Part shown: in pieces, positions 45,772 to 57,440 of the stretch
Layout: each line of letters begins with the position of its first letter
Numbering within the stretch: the stretch's first letter is position 1
Source of the DNA: Trichobilharzia regenti
Lineage: Eukaryota > Platyhelminthes > Trematoda > Strigeidida > Schistosomatidae
Direction of reading: 5' to 3'
Length of the DNA: 64,000 nt
NCBI GenBank assembly: GCA_944472135.2
Contig: OX235270.1
Location: 70,813,168-70,877,167 of the forward strand
The notes under the pieces: model-generated
The model's input: only the letters and a program-made list of their open reading frames with translations
What the model was told of the DNA's origin: nothing
Databases searched by the model: none
Program-made: the position numbers and the translations under genes

Positions 45772-46716
45772 CTGTTCTTGATCATTACTTTCAATGGGTT
45801 TCCAGGGCTCTTCTGGCGAAATTGGTTTCGTTTCTCTTGTTGATATGTCGAGATAAGTAAAGTCTTGATTGTTTAATGGCTTGAATAATTCTTGCCATAC
45901 ATTTAGTAATTCCTCTGGATAATGAACTAGCTTTTCATGATCGACTCTGTAAAATGCTACACCAATGCATTTCATCTCCTCAGGGATCTGTCGTGAATGA
46001 AGTGATATCTGACTAGATTGATCAGGCTGTTGAAAAGTTAGTGAGTTTAATGTCTCACTGAGAATAATTGATTCTTCTATGTGACTGTATCCTCTCTTGC
46101 ATTCATCTGTTGATATTGCATGCATAACTGTCAATGCTAATTCCACATTTCGTAATTCGTTCATGGTAACAGGGAATACAAATGACTGATCAAAATGTGG
46201 ATTTGACGATGTACGTACTGGTAGTGTGAAATAACTTCTGCTTAAACTATCACTGTCGTCTTGAAATTCGTCCCTATTAACTGGAATTTTTTTATTTTGT
46301 TGCAGTCGTAAAGCAATAACAAACGTTGATTCAACTTGACTGGGAAAAGCAGTGAGATTCTTTTGAAAATTACTAATACCAGTTAAGTGACTAATTACAA
46401 CATTCAGTGTTCTTAAAGTGCATGCATATCTAAGCGAGAAATGTATATGACCGACGGCATTTGGACTCTTTGTAAACTTTGTCCAGAAATCAAACTGACT
46501 GACCGAATGTTTTGGATCACTAGTAGGAAATATATTCATAATCGGTTGAAATATTTCTTTTATGTTTAGAAATTGTTTTGTTCCAGACAATGATGATCTT
46601 CTTCTTGATTGTTTTGACTGCTTACTTTGATAAACCGATATACCGCTTAGGCGAGTACTAACTCGGCTGTTTAAACTAAGTTTACTCGACCCAGGGAAGA
46701 TGTTATTTCGCTTCAT
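45772..46716 (-). CDS. Exon of probable synaptotagmin-like gene (linker and C2A)
   Basis: Minus-strand open frame (45718-46815). A first plausible Met is at 46716-46714 (MKRNNIF), after which a basic, serine-rich linker leads to a C2 domain at about residues 121-315 of the longest frame. Matches include GHIHFSLRY, LRTLNVVISHL, the RTSSNPHFDQSFVFPV box (T.NP.F...F.F) and a late IGVAF...VWQELF segment. The usual calcium ligands are absent: SDPYVK is replaced by VESTFVIAL, and the loop 3 Asp cluster by a long insertion (about 232-280). A calcium-independent C2 is therefore likely. The exon probably ends at CAG with a GC-type donor (CAG|GCGAGT, 45772); a GTATGT 12 bases on is the alternative. The next visible exon is about 6.9 kb away. 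Confidence 0.65.
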
Positions 46717-46816
46717 TTTATTCAAACAAAATTTACTTTTATTAAAAAAGAATATAGTTAACAACTGAATATGTAGTACAAGTATCAGTAAAATTCTTCT
46801 TAGAGGGTAATTCAAA

Positions 46817-47260
46817 AATGGCTCCTATTTATCAATGAAAAAAAATAAAGACAACGAAATCCAACTCTGTTTGAATAGACATGAATTATTTAACCAAGAA
46901 ACTTTGATATCTTAGCCAACTTTCTACTCAAATATTCTGTCACATAAAAAGAACTAAATTAAAACCCTGAAAATTATCCTGTCAGTTAGATAAGCTCACA
47001 TAATTAAACTCTAATATACTATACATGTTCAGATAACAGATTTCAGATTACGAATACCAGTGATATAGGCTTAAAGATATTTAGTCTGTGCACGCATATT
47101 TACTCCCTTTATGGTCGTGATCATGAGTCACTTAATTATGACTGCAGTTACTAATCACCAAGATGAGTAGAATTGTTAGCTTTACACCAGTTCACTTATT
47201 TAGTAATACTTAAAAAGTTTTGTAATTCATCCACTTCAACTCTACCTCCTTAATACATCA
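46817..47260. other. AT-rich sequence upstream of the C2 exon
   Basis: Intron or 5' flank of the host gene; no promoter could be identified. Confidence 0.35.
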
Positions 47261-47304
47261 TTTTAATTATCTTTTTACTTTCGATAAAGAAAGAAAGACT
47301 AGAT

Positions 47305-49567
47305 TTGCAGACTTTAACTTTGCAATGCAGAATATCGAGAGAGTTGGCAAAGATCAAGTTCTATGAACAGTGTCTGCAAACAGGTTGTTTCCCACGACAA
47401 TTCTTGAAGCGAGTCCGATCATCTAAACTCCCGCTTGCTCAAAAGAACCTTCGACGGATAACAAAGTTGAATATTGAATCCTCGTACAAATATCTTTCCA
47501 ATCTGAAGTCTTATCTGACTATTTATGATAGTTTAATAAATAAGCTAAATATTACTTGCTGGCTCAAATTCCTGAACTTTATCAAAAAATTACAACCCAA
47601 AACTGCAAAGAATACGAAAACCAACTAATAAAAGCATTAGTCGAGGAAAAGTTAATTGAAGAATTCCCAGAAGCACCTGAAGTTACGTGTGTAATCTGTC
47701 AAATTTACAATTAAGAAAAAATGATTTAGAAGCCTCTTCTTTGAGATTCACGTCCCCAAGAAGCACATAAACCGTATAGATATAGAAACGCAGTTTGAAT
47801 ACTTGTACCATCAACTTTCTGACCTGTAACCTGTGGACGAAAACAAAAGAGGATAGCTAATGTCCAAACTGGTCGATATAGCCAATCAATACCACAAATT
47901 AACATCTGAAGAACAGAAAATGCATATTGAGGAGCATAGAGTGGCCCTAAAGAGACTATCTGAAAATGATGACATCGTTGTTATGTTTTTATAGTGAATA
48001 CAACTGACTATGTACTTAAAATGTTGACAATTCTTAACGATCCCGAGAAATTTTATGTGGACAAAAATAAGAAGGATGCATCAACGTCATTTGAAAACAA
48101 AGTAAATAAACGCCTCAAAGAATTTCTCATCAAGAAAATGATTGACAACAAAACTTACAACGAACTAAGGTCAAAAAGTGGACGTCTTCCATTTATGTAC
48201 GGTCTGCCAAACATCCTTAGGGCCAATACGCCCTTAAGACTCATCAATGATAAACTCTCCATGCCACAAACTAGATCGATGGCTAGCTGACTCATAGAAG
48301 CCAATTCAACAGAAATTCGCAATTCATACCTTGGATAACACCTTCTAACTTTCTAAAGAAGCCGACCATATTGATATATCAAATAAACTAATGGTGTCAT
48401 ACGACGTGACTGCCTTATTTACAAATGTACCAGTGATGGAAACAATAGACATAATGTGTAGATAAACAGATTTATTGCCATTACCGGAAACAGAGATGAA
48501 GCGCCTACTAATTCTTTCCCAAAAAGACATCCAGTTCAAATTCAACAACGAATTTTACTAACGAAATAATGGGGTCGCCATGAGTTCACCTCTAGGACCT
48601 ATTCTAACCGACATCTTCATGGGTTATCTCGAGCAGACGCGACTGAGTGAATCTATCAATGAAACAACACACTATCATAGATATGTCGGTGATACGTTTA
48701 TTTCAGGATTTCATCATGAGCTGACATTAGTTAGAGAACCATTGGAAAACCTGGGAGTACTGGACAGCTGTTTCGTCCTAGTTTGGGACTCTTCAGCAGT
48801 ACGCACCCACCGGGATTCGAACCAGCCTCGTAAGTACATACGGCCCATGTCTATACTCCATACCCCATCTCGATTTTCCCCCCCCCCCACAGTTTTTGTT
48901 TTTAAAGGGTTTGGACAAGAACCCTTTTAAAAAACAGATACGTTTATTGTTTGTAACGACATGAGTTAGGTATCCATATTATCTGAGCACCTCAATGGGA
49001 TCCACCCAAACATTAAATTCACCATGCAATATGAAAACAAGGACGAGTTCAATTTCCTGGACCTGAATGTAAAAAGAAGAAACGATGGAACAGTTGAAAA
49101 GTCCATCTACAGAAGAGGAACCTGGACTGGACAATATCTTCACTACAACAGCTATAAGCGGGGATTACTAAGGACACTCTACGACAGAGCCAGGAAGTTA
49201 TTTTCGCCTAACAAAGTAGAAGAAGAATTAAGCTTTATTGAAAAATGCCTTAGGAAAAACGTGTATCAAAATGAATTTATCCTAAAGTACAGCAAAGAAA
49301 GAGATGAGAAAGAGCAGTCTCCAACAGTCGAAAAGAAGAGTGTTCATTTGCCTCCCATACGAAGGAGAAACAGTATCGCAAAAGATTGAAAAGCGGAGGA
49401 AAGGAGCAATAAAGAGATGCTTCCCTACAGCCAAATCCTTCAAGATTTTAAACATACAAAGGACAGTGAATGTACTACGATTTGCTGAAGTAATTTCAAT
49501 CAAACGTCACAGACCAAACTTATGCAGGCAGAAAGAGAGTGTGGTCAATCTCTCACTCACTTGGTAA
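47305..49567 (+). pseudogene. PLE RT and GIY-YIG polyprotein, broken
   Basis: Pieces: 47305-47628 (basic N-terminal region with KRVRSSKLPLAQKNLRR); 47994-48290, with GRLPFMYGLPNI and a TPLRLIND-like segment (the PLE ...YGLPK..PLRPI block); 48580-48702, with MSSPLGPILTDIFMGYLEQ and YVGD in place of the catalytic YVDD; then, after the SINE, 49024-49389 with EFNFLDLNVKR and SIYRRGTWTGQYLHYNS. The endonuclease end (49304-49567) jumps from KRRKGAIKRCFPTAK straight to SFKILNIQRT, so the YIG core has been deleted. The catalytic D-to-G change and this deletion show it is dead. Confidence 0.9.
48703..48936 (-). mobile_element. SINE-like family C insertion inside the PLE RT
   Basis: Antisense family C piece (tail end tttcaggatttcatcatgag at left, ctgtttcgtcc and gattcgaacc further right) followed by about 100 bp of unassigned sequence with a C run (48878-48888). 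It is flanked by gatacgtttatt on both sides (48691-48702 and 48937-48948), a 12-bp target duplication. Removing one copy restores the PLE frame across DTFI. Confidence 0.85.
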
Positions 49568-49891
49568 CCATATCACTTTCATTACACTGGTTAGTCATAC
49601 ACACTAGTGGGCTCAACTCACTGAGCAAGTTTTCAAATTGATGAATTTTGACCTTCTTGAGTGGCCATGTTGACACTGTTTATTAGATTCCTTCTGTTCT
49701 CTGTCTTCTCTCACCCTCCCCTTTTTCTTTCTTCATAGTCTGATAGTATATAAATTGATGGTAACTCAAACCATAAATTATAATACGTATATTCGAGATG
49801 CGTTAATCCTATAATGTTTTCTCTATTACCTTTCAAACAATGAAGTATGAAATGTTATTATTTATAACCATTGTAATTTCAGGTAGAGATG

Positions 49892-49940
49892 TGCAGCTGA
49901 TGAGAACCTGTGAAATAGAATGATATCATTTAATACTGCA
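49892..49940 (+). ncRNA. Hammerhead ribozyme, PLE family 1 (intact core)
   Basis: TGCAG, CTGATGA (49897-49903), a very short stem II region (G-AACCTG-T), GAAA (49912-49915), a long stem III around the palindrome AATGATATCATT, cleavage-site A (49935), then CTGCA closing a five-base stem I. All core bases are present except the G-C pair at the base of stem II, which is G-T. Confidence 0.8.
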
Positions 49941-49985
49941 AATCTGGTCTTTCTTTCTCTATCGAAATTTATCAAGGGTACCAAA

Positions 49986-51779
49986 TGTATGAAATATCTT
50001 TATTCTTATCATATGTATATTGACTGAGCAATTTTTAGTGCCACCTAAGGCCTTTTTTGGTAATATTAATAAGCATATACAGCTTGAAAATGAAGTCGTT
50101 GAAAAGAGATATTTCTTAGGTGAATAGAACACTGCGTATTTCCTTATCCACAGTGTAACTATATGAGGAAGAAACATCAGAAACACTACCTAGGATTTTT
50201 AATAACGACAGAATCAGCATACCATTACAACCTGCAGACTTACTCAGGGATAGATTGTGTAGGATAAAGGAGCTTATTGACATGATGAGACGAAAGAACT
50301 TAATCTACGAGATACCTTTGCAGTGACTATGAAGTCAACTACGATAGGTCAGTCAAGTGGAGTGAGCTCAGAGAGGATATTGGAACATAGAAATTTAGCG
50401 ATTATAATGTTACAGTTTGTAATATAGGTAGGTGGAGGGAGAGATTAATGACTGGATCCGCATGTTCATCGAATTTACACCTAACACTCGCAAGAATAAT
50501 AAAACTATACTGATACCAGAGATATGGAATACATCACTACCAATGAAATAAAGGGACAAAATGTAACGGAACAACATGAACATAGTCTGAAATTTATCTG
50601 AGTACTTTGATATGATTACAAGCAATAACCTGTGCTCAAAACATCATCAGTAAACAAACAATGCTGTGTTATATCAAATAAAATCTATTGTTTCATGGAA
50701 ATAATTCATGAAGCGCATAGTGTGTCATGCTTCAGATGTAATTAAGTCTCTTTAGAGACTATTGGCTGTGTTTGTTTAAAATAAGATCAACGTGTACCGT
50801 CAAAATTTATATATTAAATATAAGTGAGTACACGACTTCATTTGAAACATATCATAGTGTAGTAATTACTGTTTACCGGTACTATACACTTTAGTCTTTG
50901 CAAGAAATTTGTAAAACATTTCAACCAACCTTATTCATCCAAACAGAGAATGATCAGCAAATACCCCTCTAATTTGACTACTAATATTATATAGCATAAT
51001 CGTCCAAACCACAGGCTATAATTTCTAAGTATACTGCAACCTACATTATAGGATACTTATTTTGATTTGGTAAAATAAAAGTAATACATATATATATATA
51101 TATATTTATAAATTCAGAAGACTATAACTCACTTTATGATTACTCTGTCGACAAAAAAACCAATAGTTTACTTGTTGTTTGTTTGTTTTTTTCAACACAG
51201 GAGATTATTACAATCAGGGACGATAATTATTTATACACTTTCAATAGGGAGTGGCAAACACGCATATCGTGCGAAGGTGATAAGAAGTATTAAAACGAAA
51301 GCAAAAAAGTAAATTCAATCTTTGTAAGACACTTTGATTTATCCTACTCACATATTTATCAACAATTGTTTTCTTTTTTTGTTTACAAAAATATTTTTGA
51401 TTTGACCATTTACATACTACATGTGTTAATATATTTCTATGTGCTAATTTGTAATGAACCCAATGTGTTAGTTTATTATTTTTTTATTTTTTGCTGACGT
51501 AAATAGACCAATCAGAAACACTGTTAATTTCTTTTGAGCTATTCGAGTGTCCAGGAGTGAGTTATTAGCACTTCAGATCAACTCGTTTTAGTCGTAAAAA
51601 CTAGTTAAATAATTTCTGTAAGCAAAGACTTTTTGTTTTTCTATTAGTTGTTTGAAGTCAGTAGGCATGAATTTACTTTACTGCTAAGCGATGCATATCA
51701 CAAATTGTTCTCTGAGAGATTCATTGATATTAAGATACAATAGTTATATCCCCAAGAAAAGTGATTTGAAGATGAAGAC
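49986..51779. other. AT-rich sequence, nothing recognised
   Basis: Includes a short TA run at about 51088-51105. 51540-51780 may be the 5' untranslated part of the following retrotransposon, but there is no sequence proof. Confidence 0.4.
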
Positions 51780-51790
51780 GAAAACTGTGA

Positions 51791-54575
51791 TTGCTTCTTT
51801 CTTTAAAAAAAAATTTAGTATTATTTGATAATAATAATAATAAAAGCCATAGAAACACCCCAGATAGCCTTTTAAAGCCACGTCACCAACTTCTTATAGG
51901 AGCATTTAACGTCAGGACCCTCTGCCAAATCGGACAACAAGCATCACTAGCAAGAACTCTGGAATCTAGAGCCATGGATGTATGTTGTGTTTCGGAGACA
52001 CTCATACAAGACCCGAGTGTGTTCATTCACTTGACCTCACCCGGTCAACAAGGTGAATCTGCAAAATTCACTTTAAGGGTGTCAGGAGACCCCTCAGCTA
52101 GCTCGCGAGAACTCGCAGGCGTACGAATAGCACTGAGTGTTAGGGCGGAAAAATCACTTCCTGACTGAATCCCAGTGGATAGTCGTATGTGTGCAGTCCG
52201 TCTGAATGGGTTCGTTAAAAGAAGGAAAGATGGCGCTACCCGTGGTTGCCTTTTCGTAGTCTCCGCTTACGCCCTAACAGACTGCAGTTCGGATGAACTA
52301 AAAGATGACTTCTATCTGAAACTGTCTAATTTGCTGCAAAAAGCAAAACGTTCAGATATAGTTGTTTTACCAGGCGACTTCAATGCCCAAATAGGGAAGT
52401 TGTGCCAGACTGAGAAGTATGTAGCTGGTACATATGGAGTTCCCTGCTGACGAACCCACAACGGTGATCGTCTTCTACAGTTTTGCTCAGATAATCATCT
52501 GTTCGTAGTCAGCACTAACTTTAGGCACAAAGAGAGACATTGTGTAACCTGGCGACCTCCATCACCAAATCAACGCCAGACTCAGATAGACCACATAGCC
52601 TTAGAGTCAGTAGAAGACTGCCGATCCTTCTGGAACGCGTGCATAGACACTGATCACGCTCTGGTCCGCGCATGTTTATGCTTACGACTAAATGGACATA
52701 AGAAATCGACAGCAGCGAAACAGTTACGTCCCCAACTAGATCGAGACAATGAGTCCTTATTTAAGGAAGAAATAGCGAAACGAGTATCTGAGGTCGACAG
52801 AAGGACTTCCCCTGAGGTAGCCTGGCTGGCACAACATACAGTTAGCTGTAGACACAGCTGTAAAAGCTGTTAATAAGCTAAAACCAAAAGTTAGTAAGAA
52901 CCATTGGATCTCCACCACCTCATCCGAACTGATTGACGCAAGAAGACTGATTCCAGCGAGCTCCGATTATGAGCATTATGAGGAGCAGTTTCACTGGCCC
53001 ACAGCCACACTCAACCTTCCGAACATCCAACACCTCGCTGAATGGGATATAGACACAGGTCCTCCATCCTTAACTGCGGTTACTAAAGCTGTCACCAATC
53101 TGAAACAAGGCAAACCAGCAGGACCTGATGGAATCACTCCAGAGGTATTTAAGTACGGTGGAGACAGTTTACTGTCTGCATTAACAGAGGTACTAGGCAG
53201 AGTCTGGGAATCAGAAGAAGTCCCATCGGGTTGGTGTAAATCACTGATTATCCCCATATACAAGAAGGGAGACAAGTCTTCCTGTGATAATCACAGAGGG
53301 ATTAGCTTGACTAATATAGTATCTAAAGTCCTAGGCTCAATAATCATGCGTAGACTGAGTGTTGCTCGGGAGGCTCAAACACGAGAGAGCTAGGCAGGCT
53401 TTAGACCAGGAAGAGGGTGTATTGATCATATCTTCACCCTCCGACAGATTCTAGAACATAGTCATTCCTACCGGCGTCCAACAGTCATTATATTTCTTGA
53501 CCTAAAGACGGAATTCGATTCTATCGACCGAGAGGTTCTCTGGAGATGCTTGGCTGTAAAGGGAATTCCGAGAAAATACATTGCACTGATTAAGGCACTC
53601 TACTCGTACTCATACAGCCAGGTGAGGGCTTACGGCGAGTTGTCATCTGAACTGGTGACGACTAGTGGTGTCCGTCAAGGATTCCCATTATCCCCTTTTC
53701 TATTCAACTTCATCATAGATGTACTAATGGACTTAACCCTAACTCACTTCAGCGACTCAGGGATTGACTTGCTACCGTCAGGGAATAATCTCGTTGACTT
53801 AGAATATGCAGACGATATAGTCCTTCTAGGCGAAGACTCTGACAATATGCAGAGTCTTCTGAAAACCTTGAGCTGCAATCTACGAATGTTTGACACGAGA
53901 TTCGCTCCCGCCAAATGCAAGATGATGTTACAGGACTGGACTACACCGACGCCTAGTTTAAAAATAGGAAGTGAAGTGGTAGAGCACGTTGACCGCTTCA
54001 CTTATTTGGGAAGTACCATCAGCCAGTGCCAACGCGTTGATCTCTGACGAAATCTCAGCTGAGTACGGATACAGGGGGCTCGTTTCGCATTTGCCAGTTT
54101 ACGCCGCCTCAGGTGTAGACGAGATACTCGACTATCGACCAAAGGGCGGGTGTACTGCTCATCAGTCCGCTCCGTCCTCCTTTATGGCTGTGAGACTTGG
54201 CCACTGAGAGTGGAAGACATGAAAAGATTGGATGAGGAAACACAGGAAGAGATACACCAAAGATTAGCTGCCTTTGATCATAGGTGCCTGCGTTCTATCT
54301 CCCGTGTGAAGTGGTATAATAAAGTGAGCAACATTGAGGTTAGGCGTCGAGTTCTAGGTAAACAGAGGAAATCAATCGACGAAGTCGTGAAGTTACAAAG
54401 ACTGAGATGGTTAGGACACGTGGTACGTATTCCTAGTCATCGCCTTCCTCGACGAGCAATGTTAGCGGATACAGGGTCAGGCTGGAAAAAAGCTAGTGGA
54501 GGTCAAACAAAAACATGGCATCAGTCAATGAAATCTACAACAGTTAGTCTAAGCCTGTCACGTAGGAAGGTGTAG
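51791..54575 (+). pseudogene. Endonuclease/reverse transcriptase ORF, broken
   Basis: Frame pieces 51791-52168 and 52175-52450 hold an APE-type endonuclease: LLIGAFNVRTLCQIG, VCCVSETLIQDP and VVLPGDFNAQIGKLC. The SDH-equivalent reads DTDHALV near 52650. RT spans about 53090-53850: AGPDGITPEVFKYGG, DNHRGISLTN, AGFRPGRGCIDHI, a LDLKTEFDSIDREVLW segment (usual FxxAFDS changed to TEFDS), TSGVRQGFPLSPFLFNF and an intact YADDIVLLGED (near 53808). The C-terminal block (54150-54575) has VLLYGCETWPL and RWLGHVVRI. Stops or frame breaks occur near 52166, 52448, 52870, 53391 (TAG before AGFRPG) and 54046. It is inactive, but every domain is recognisable. Confidence 0.9.
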
Positions 54576-54660
54576 ACTTCCTGGTTGGGGTCCTCGGGAC
54601 GGTAAAAACCAATGGTTGGAAACAATTGGTGACATGGCTCAAAATCGTTCTCAATGGCTG
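51791..54660 (+). mobile_element. Non-LTR retrotransposon of a second type (SR/Perere-like)
   Basis: One copy with endonuclease, RT and C-terminal region in order, distinct from the RTE copies. Base composition is clearly more GC-rich than its surroundings. Its 3' limit (about 54600-54700) is not sharply defined. Related schistosome families are of the CR1/jockey group; I do not assign a specific name. Confidence 0.85.
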
Positions 54661-54849
54661 GCGCAGATGCATCCACTCCTTGTGACTTGATTTCTAATGA
54701 AACTATATTGTTCTTCGTTATTACTATTCCTTTATCTCACACCTCTGTTTACTGTCTTTATTATGCATTTCTTCTATCTTTTTCTCTTGCTTTGTGTGCT
54801 ACAAGGAGGGAGTGTGGCGACTTGAACTGCCGCACATTTGTGCAAAGTT

Positions 54850-55130
54850 CCATGTCGAGAAGAGACAGACAGTCAAATAACCATTGGAAACCAAGGAGTA
54901 TTAGACAGCCGTTCATCCTAGTTTTGGACTCTTACTTGTTACACACCTACTAGAGTTCGAATCTGGTGCCTTTGGCTGCAAGGCAAGTTCGTAGATTATC
55001 CAACCACTGCGACCTGACTCAGTGGCCTATGAATTTAGACTTCTGCCTATTCGCTACATATAGCGCAACCGCCAGTCAGTGGCATCGGTAAATAACTGTC
55101 CTCTCACCTGACTTGGTGGATCCCGCTGGT
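54850..55130 (-). repeat. SINE-like element, family C, antisense copy 7
   Basis: Read on the minus strand: tagaagtctaaattcatagg, tRNA-like head, B box gattcgaactctag (near 54950), then ccaggatgaacggctgtcta and the ccttggtttccaatggttat tail, all moderately diverged. Confidence 0.65.
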
Positions 55131-55139
55131 CACGACTTC

Positions 55140-55345
55140 TCACTAGAACTCTAAGGCCCAGTGGCTGAGTGGTCAACGAGCTTGTGCTGTAACAGGCAGG
55201 TCTTGGGCTAGAACCCCGGCAGGTGACCATAGACGAAGAGTCTCGAGCTAGAACGAAACAATTATCGAGTACTTCTTGGTTTTCCAGTGGTTACCCAATT
55301 GACATCAATTCATGATCAGACCTAATAATCTAAACGAAACCGACT
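55140..55345 (+). repeat. SINE-like element, family C copy 8
   Basis: Head aaggcccagtggctgagtgg with a gctagaaccccgg B-box remnant, cgaaacaattatcgagtact, gttttccagtggttacccaa and a catcaattcatgatcagacc end. With copy 7 it forms an inverted pair sharing the cacgacttctcactagaact junction region. Confidence 0.65.
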
Positions 55346-55910
55346 TTTAGTAAATTTGAATTCCTGCAGGAATGTATGCCGAAAACATCGAGTTACTTAT
55401 TTCACCAATATAACTGATGGTTATCCACTTTTATTTATCACTGTCACATTTACCAAAAATATCAGTAGAAGCGTGAATACGCATTTAGTTATCCTACAAG
55501 TCTCAGTAGTTGCTCATATGCTGTTTCACTATGAATGCTTTCATCTCCAAAAGAAGAAGAAGAATCATTACTAACCCATACATAATCTGCTTATCTCAAA
55601 TTTCATAAAATTAAAAGTTTGAAATACGATACAGATAATCCAGAGATATCCCAAAAACTAAAGAAGAATAGGTGAATAAAAGTCGGGTACATTGCATTCG
55701 GATACATTCTAATTCAAATAAATTATCTGTGTGATCCATGAATACACCCTTTGGTAATTTTCATTTTCAGATAAATTAATAGGCGTCAAGTAATACACCT
55801 GTCATTTTTCATATGAATTTGGTATACACGCTTAACAGTGCATAAAACCGTGATAAAATGCAAAATTCATGGATTATCCCCATCCAAGGATTAATGAAAA
55901 CAAAACACGT
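55346..55910. other. AT-rich sequence, nothing recognised
   Basis: No assignment. Confidence 0.4.
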
Positions 55911-56084
55911 AGAACAGTGAAGAGTCTCTTTTCAGTAACTTCATTTTATTAGCTATACAATCACCAACATACATGAGTTATTTTATATGCATATGTACAT
56001 TAAATTTGTCAAACAAAAATACAATTGGTAATGGTTATTTTAACTAAAAAGGTGAAAATTAGTAAATTTTGGGTGGAGGTACGT

Positions 56085-56279
56085 GCGTCAGTGGCACAAT
56101 GGTTAGGACTCTCGCCGAACATGCACATGGTCCGGGTTCGATCACCTGCCGGCGCACACCTGATATCTATGGTCGGCCTTCGAAATTTGGACTACCGACA
56201 TCCACGCTGAAAAGTCTATAATTGTACCATAAACTTCGGTGTGGAATCAAGCTGTAAACAAACATAAATAAAATAAAAA
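56085..56279 (+). mobile_element. SINE-like element, family A copy 3, inside a PLE arm
   Basis: gcgtcagtggcacaatggtt head, a gtccgggttcgatcacctg B-box region, acacctgatatctatggtcg, tgtggaatcaagctgtaaac and an AAATAAAATAAAA tail. The matching right arm near 57640 reads straight through (tacgtaatacaaaaacgg on the same sense), giving the pre-insertion site. Confidence 0.9.
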
Positions 56280-56539
56280 TACAGAAACGGTCAAGAAAAT
56301 TGGGTGTTAGTGAAACTAGGGTAGCAACAAAGGTGATGAGTTATCTCAAACAGTTGTTAAAAAGGAATTACGTAATAATATGAACAGTTTGGTTGAGTTG
56401 TACTTAGGATGCACGTAGAAAGAAGGTGGAGAATACGATATCACGTAAGAGTTCTAAATGAAAACAAGAATTATAAAATTGAGAAACAGGCAAACAAACA
56501 AAATTAAGTCATCAACAAAATCAACATAGTTGTTACCAT

Positions 56540-57127
56540 GATAGTAGAAGTGGTTGAGTAGTTCTCTTTTCTATGCTCCAGTTTTTCTATGCGAATGGCC
56601 AGAGCTTCAGCGATACAAAGAAGACGAAACTGTATTGCCTTTGGTAGTTAATTCTTGACTATGTAGATTACTTTGAAGTAAAAGGCGTTTGTTAAGATGG
56701 AGTGATCAGTGTTAACCAGGTATTCATTTATCACACTCCTTATAGCACCAATATACCCTTTTCGCCACCATGCTCAATAGTCTTCTTGAATCCTCTTGGA
56801 CAGGGTGCGTGTCGAACGACCGATGAACCTGGCTCAACAGCAGCCGGTGAACTGGTATATGCACATAGAAGTGGTCAGATGCGGGACCTTATCCTTAAGG
56901 TTTCTGCAGATCAGAGGGCTACTGGAGAACACTATTCTTAGCGTTGCTGCAAAGAATGTTCTTCTCGGATATGATGTGATCCTTCTTTTGAGAATATCGC
57001 TTGTTAAATCTCCTTTGAAATCCGAGTTCATGTGCAGTTTCTTTACAACTATTGGAATACCAACAGCATATTCATAGAAATTACTACTGAGATGTACTCT
57101 GAACGTACAGTTCACTTTCACAGACAC
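56540..57127 (-). pseudogene. PLE GIY-YIG endonuclease fragment, family 4
   Basis: Minus-strand frame 56834-57127 reads a HLSSNFYEYAVGIPIVVKK-like start, SYPRRTFFAATLRIVF, SSSPLICRNLKDKVP and MCIYQFTGCC, then past a frame change an FIGRSTRTL-like YIG core (near 56810) and, further down, an AEALAIRI segment (near 56600). It is a GIY-YIG domain with the preceding linker, in several frames. Confidence 0.7.
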
Positions 57128-57130
57128 TAT

Positions 57131-57440
57131 CTATAGACAAAAAGATGGGTCTACTACTATTAGATTGCTTCGTGGTAAGCCTCGAGAAAGGTCCACTAAA
57201 GCCGAGCATTGACAATTCACGACTGTGTAAAAGATATGTAGATGAGATATTATTTGTGACAACAGTAATGACCCTAACCTAATGCTGCAGACATTTAACT
57301 GCTGCCATCCAGCAATAAAAATCACTGCTAAATTGCAAAACGAGGCGAAAATTCCGTTTCTTGATGTGGAACTAACACGAAGAACTGATGGAACCTTAGA
57401 AAGATCGACCCATAGTAAACCGACTTGGAATGGTTTCGTT
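57131..57440 (+). pseudogene. PLE reverse-transcriptase fragment, family 4
   Basis: Plus-strand pieces give CKRYVDEILFV (catalytic YVDD altered to YVDE), a stop, then NEAKIPFLDVELTRRTDGTL and a THSKPTWNG end, matching PLE RT motifs after the active site. The frame then runs straight into inverted terminal sequence at about 57440. Opposite in strand to the neighbouring GIY-YIG piece. Confidence 0.8.

Larger units (their letters stand above)
47261..49985 (+). mobile_element. Penelope-like element, family 1, copy P5 (nearly full length)
   Basis: Covers the PLE N-terminal region (47305), RT, a shortened GIY-YIG domain and a 3' terminal region with a hammerhead (49892-49940). No 5' terminal repeat was found. 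The 3' end (aagggtaccaaatgtatgaaat) matches P3, P4 and P7. It lies upstream of the C2 exon in antisense orientation. A SINE insertion (48703-48936) splits the RT. Confidence 0.9.
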
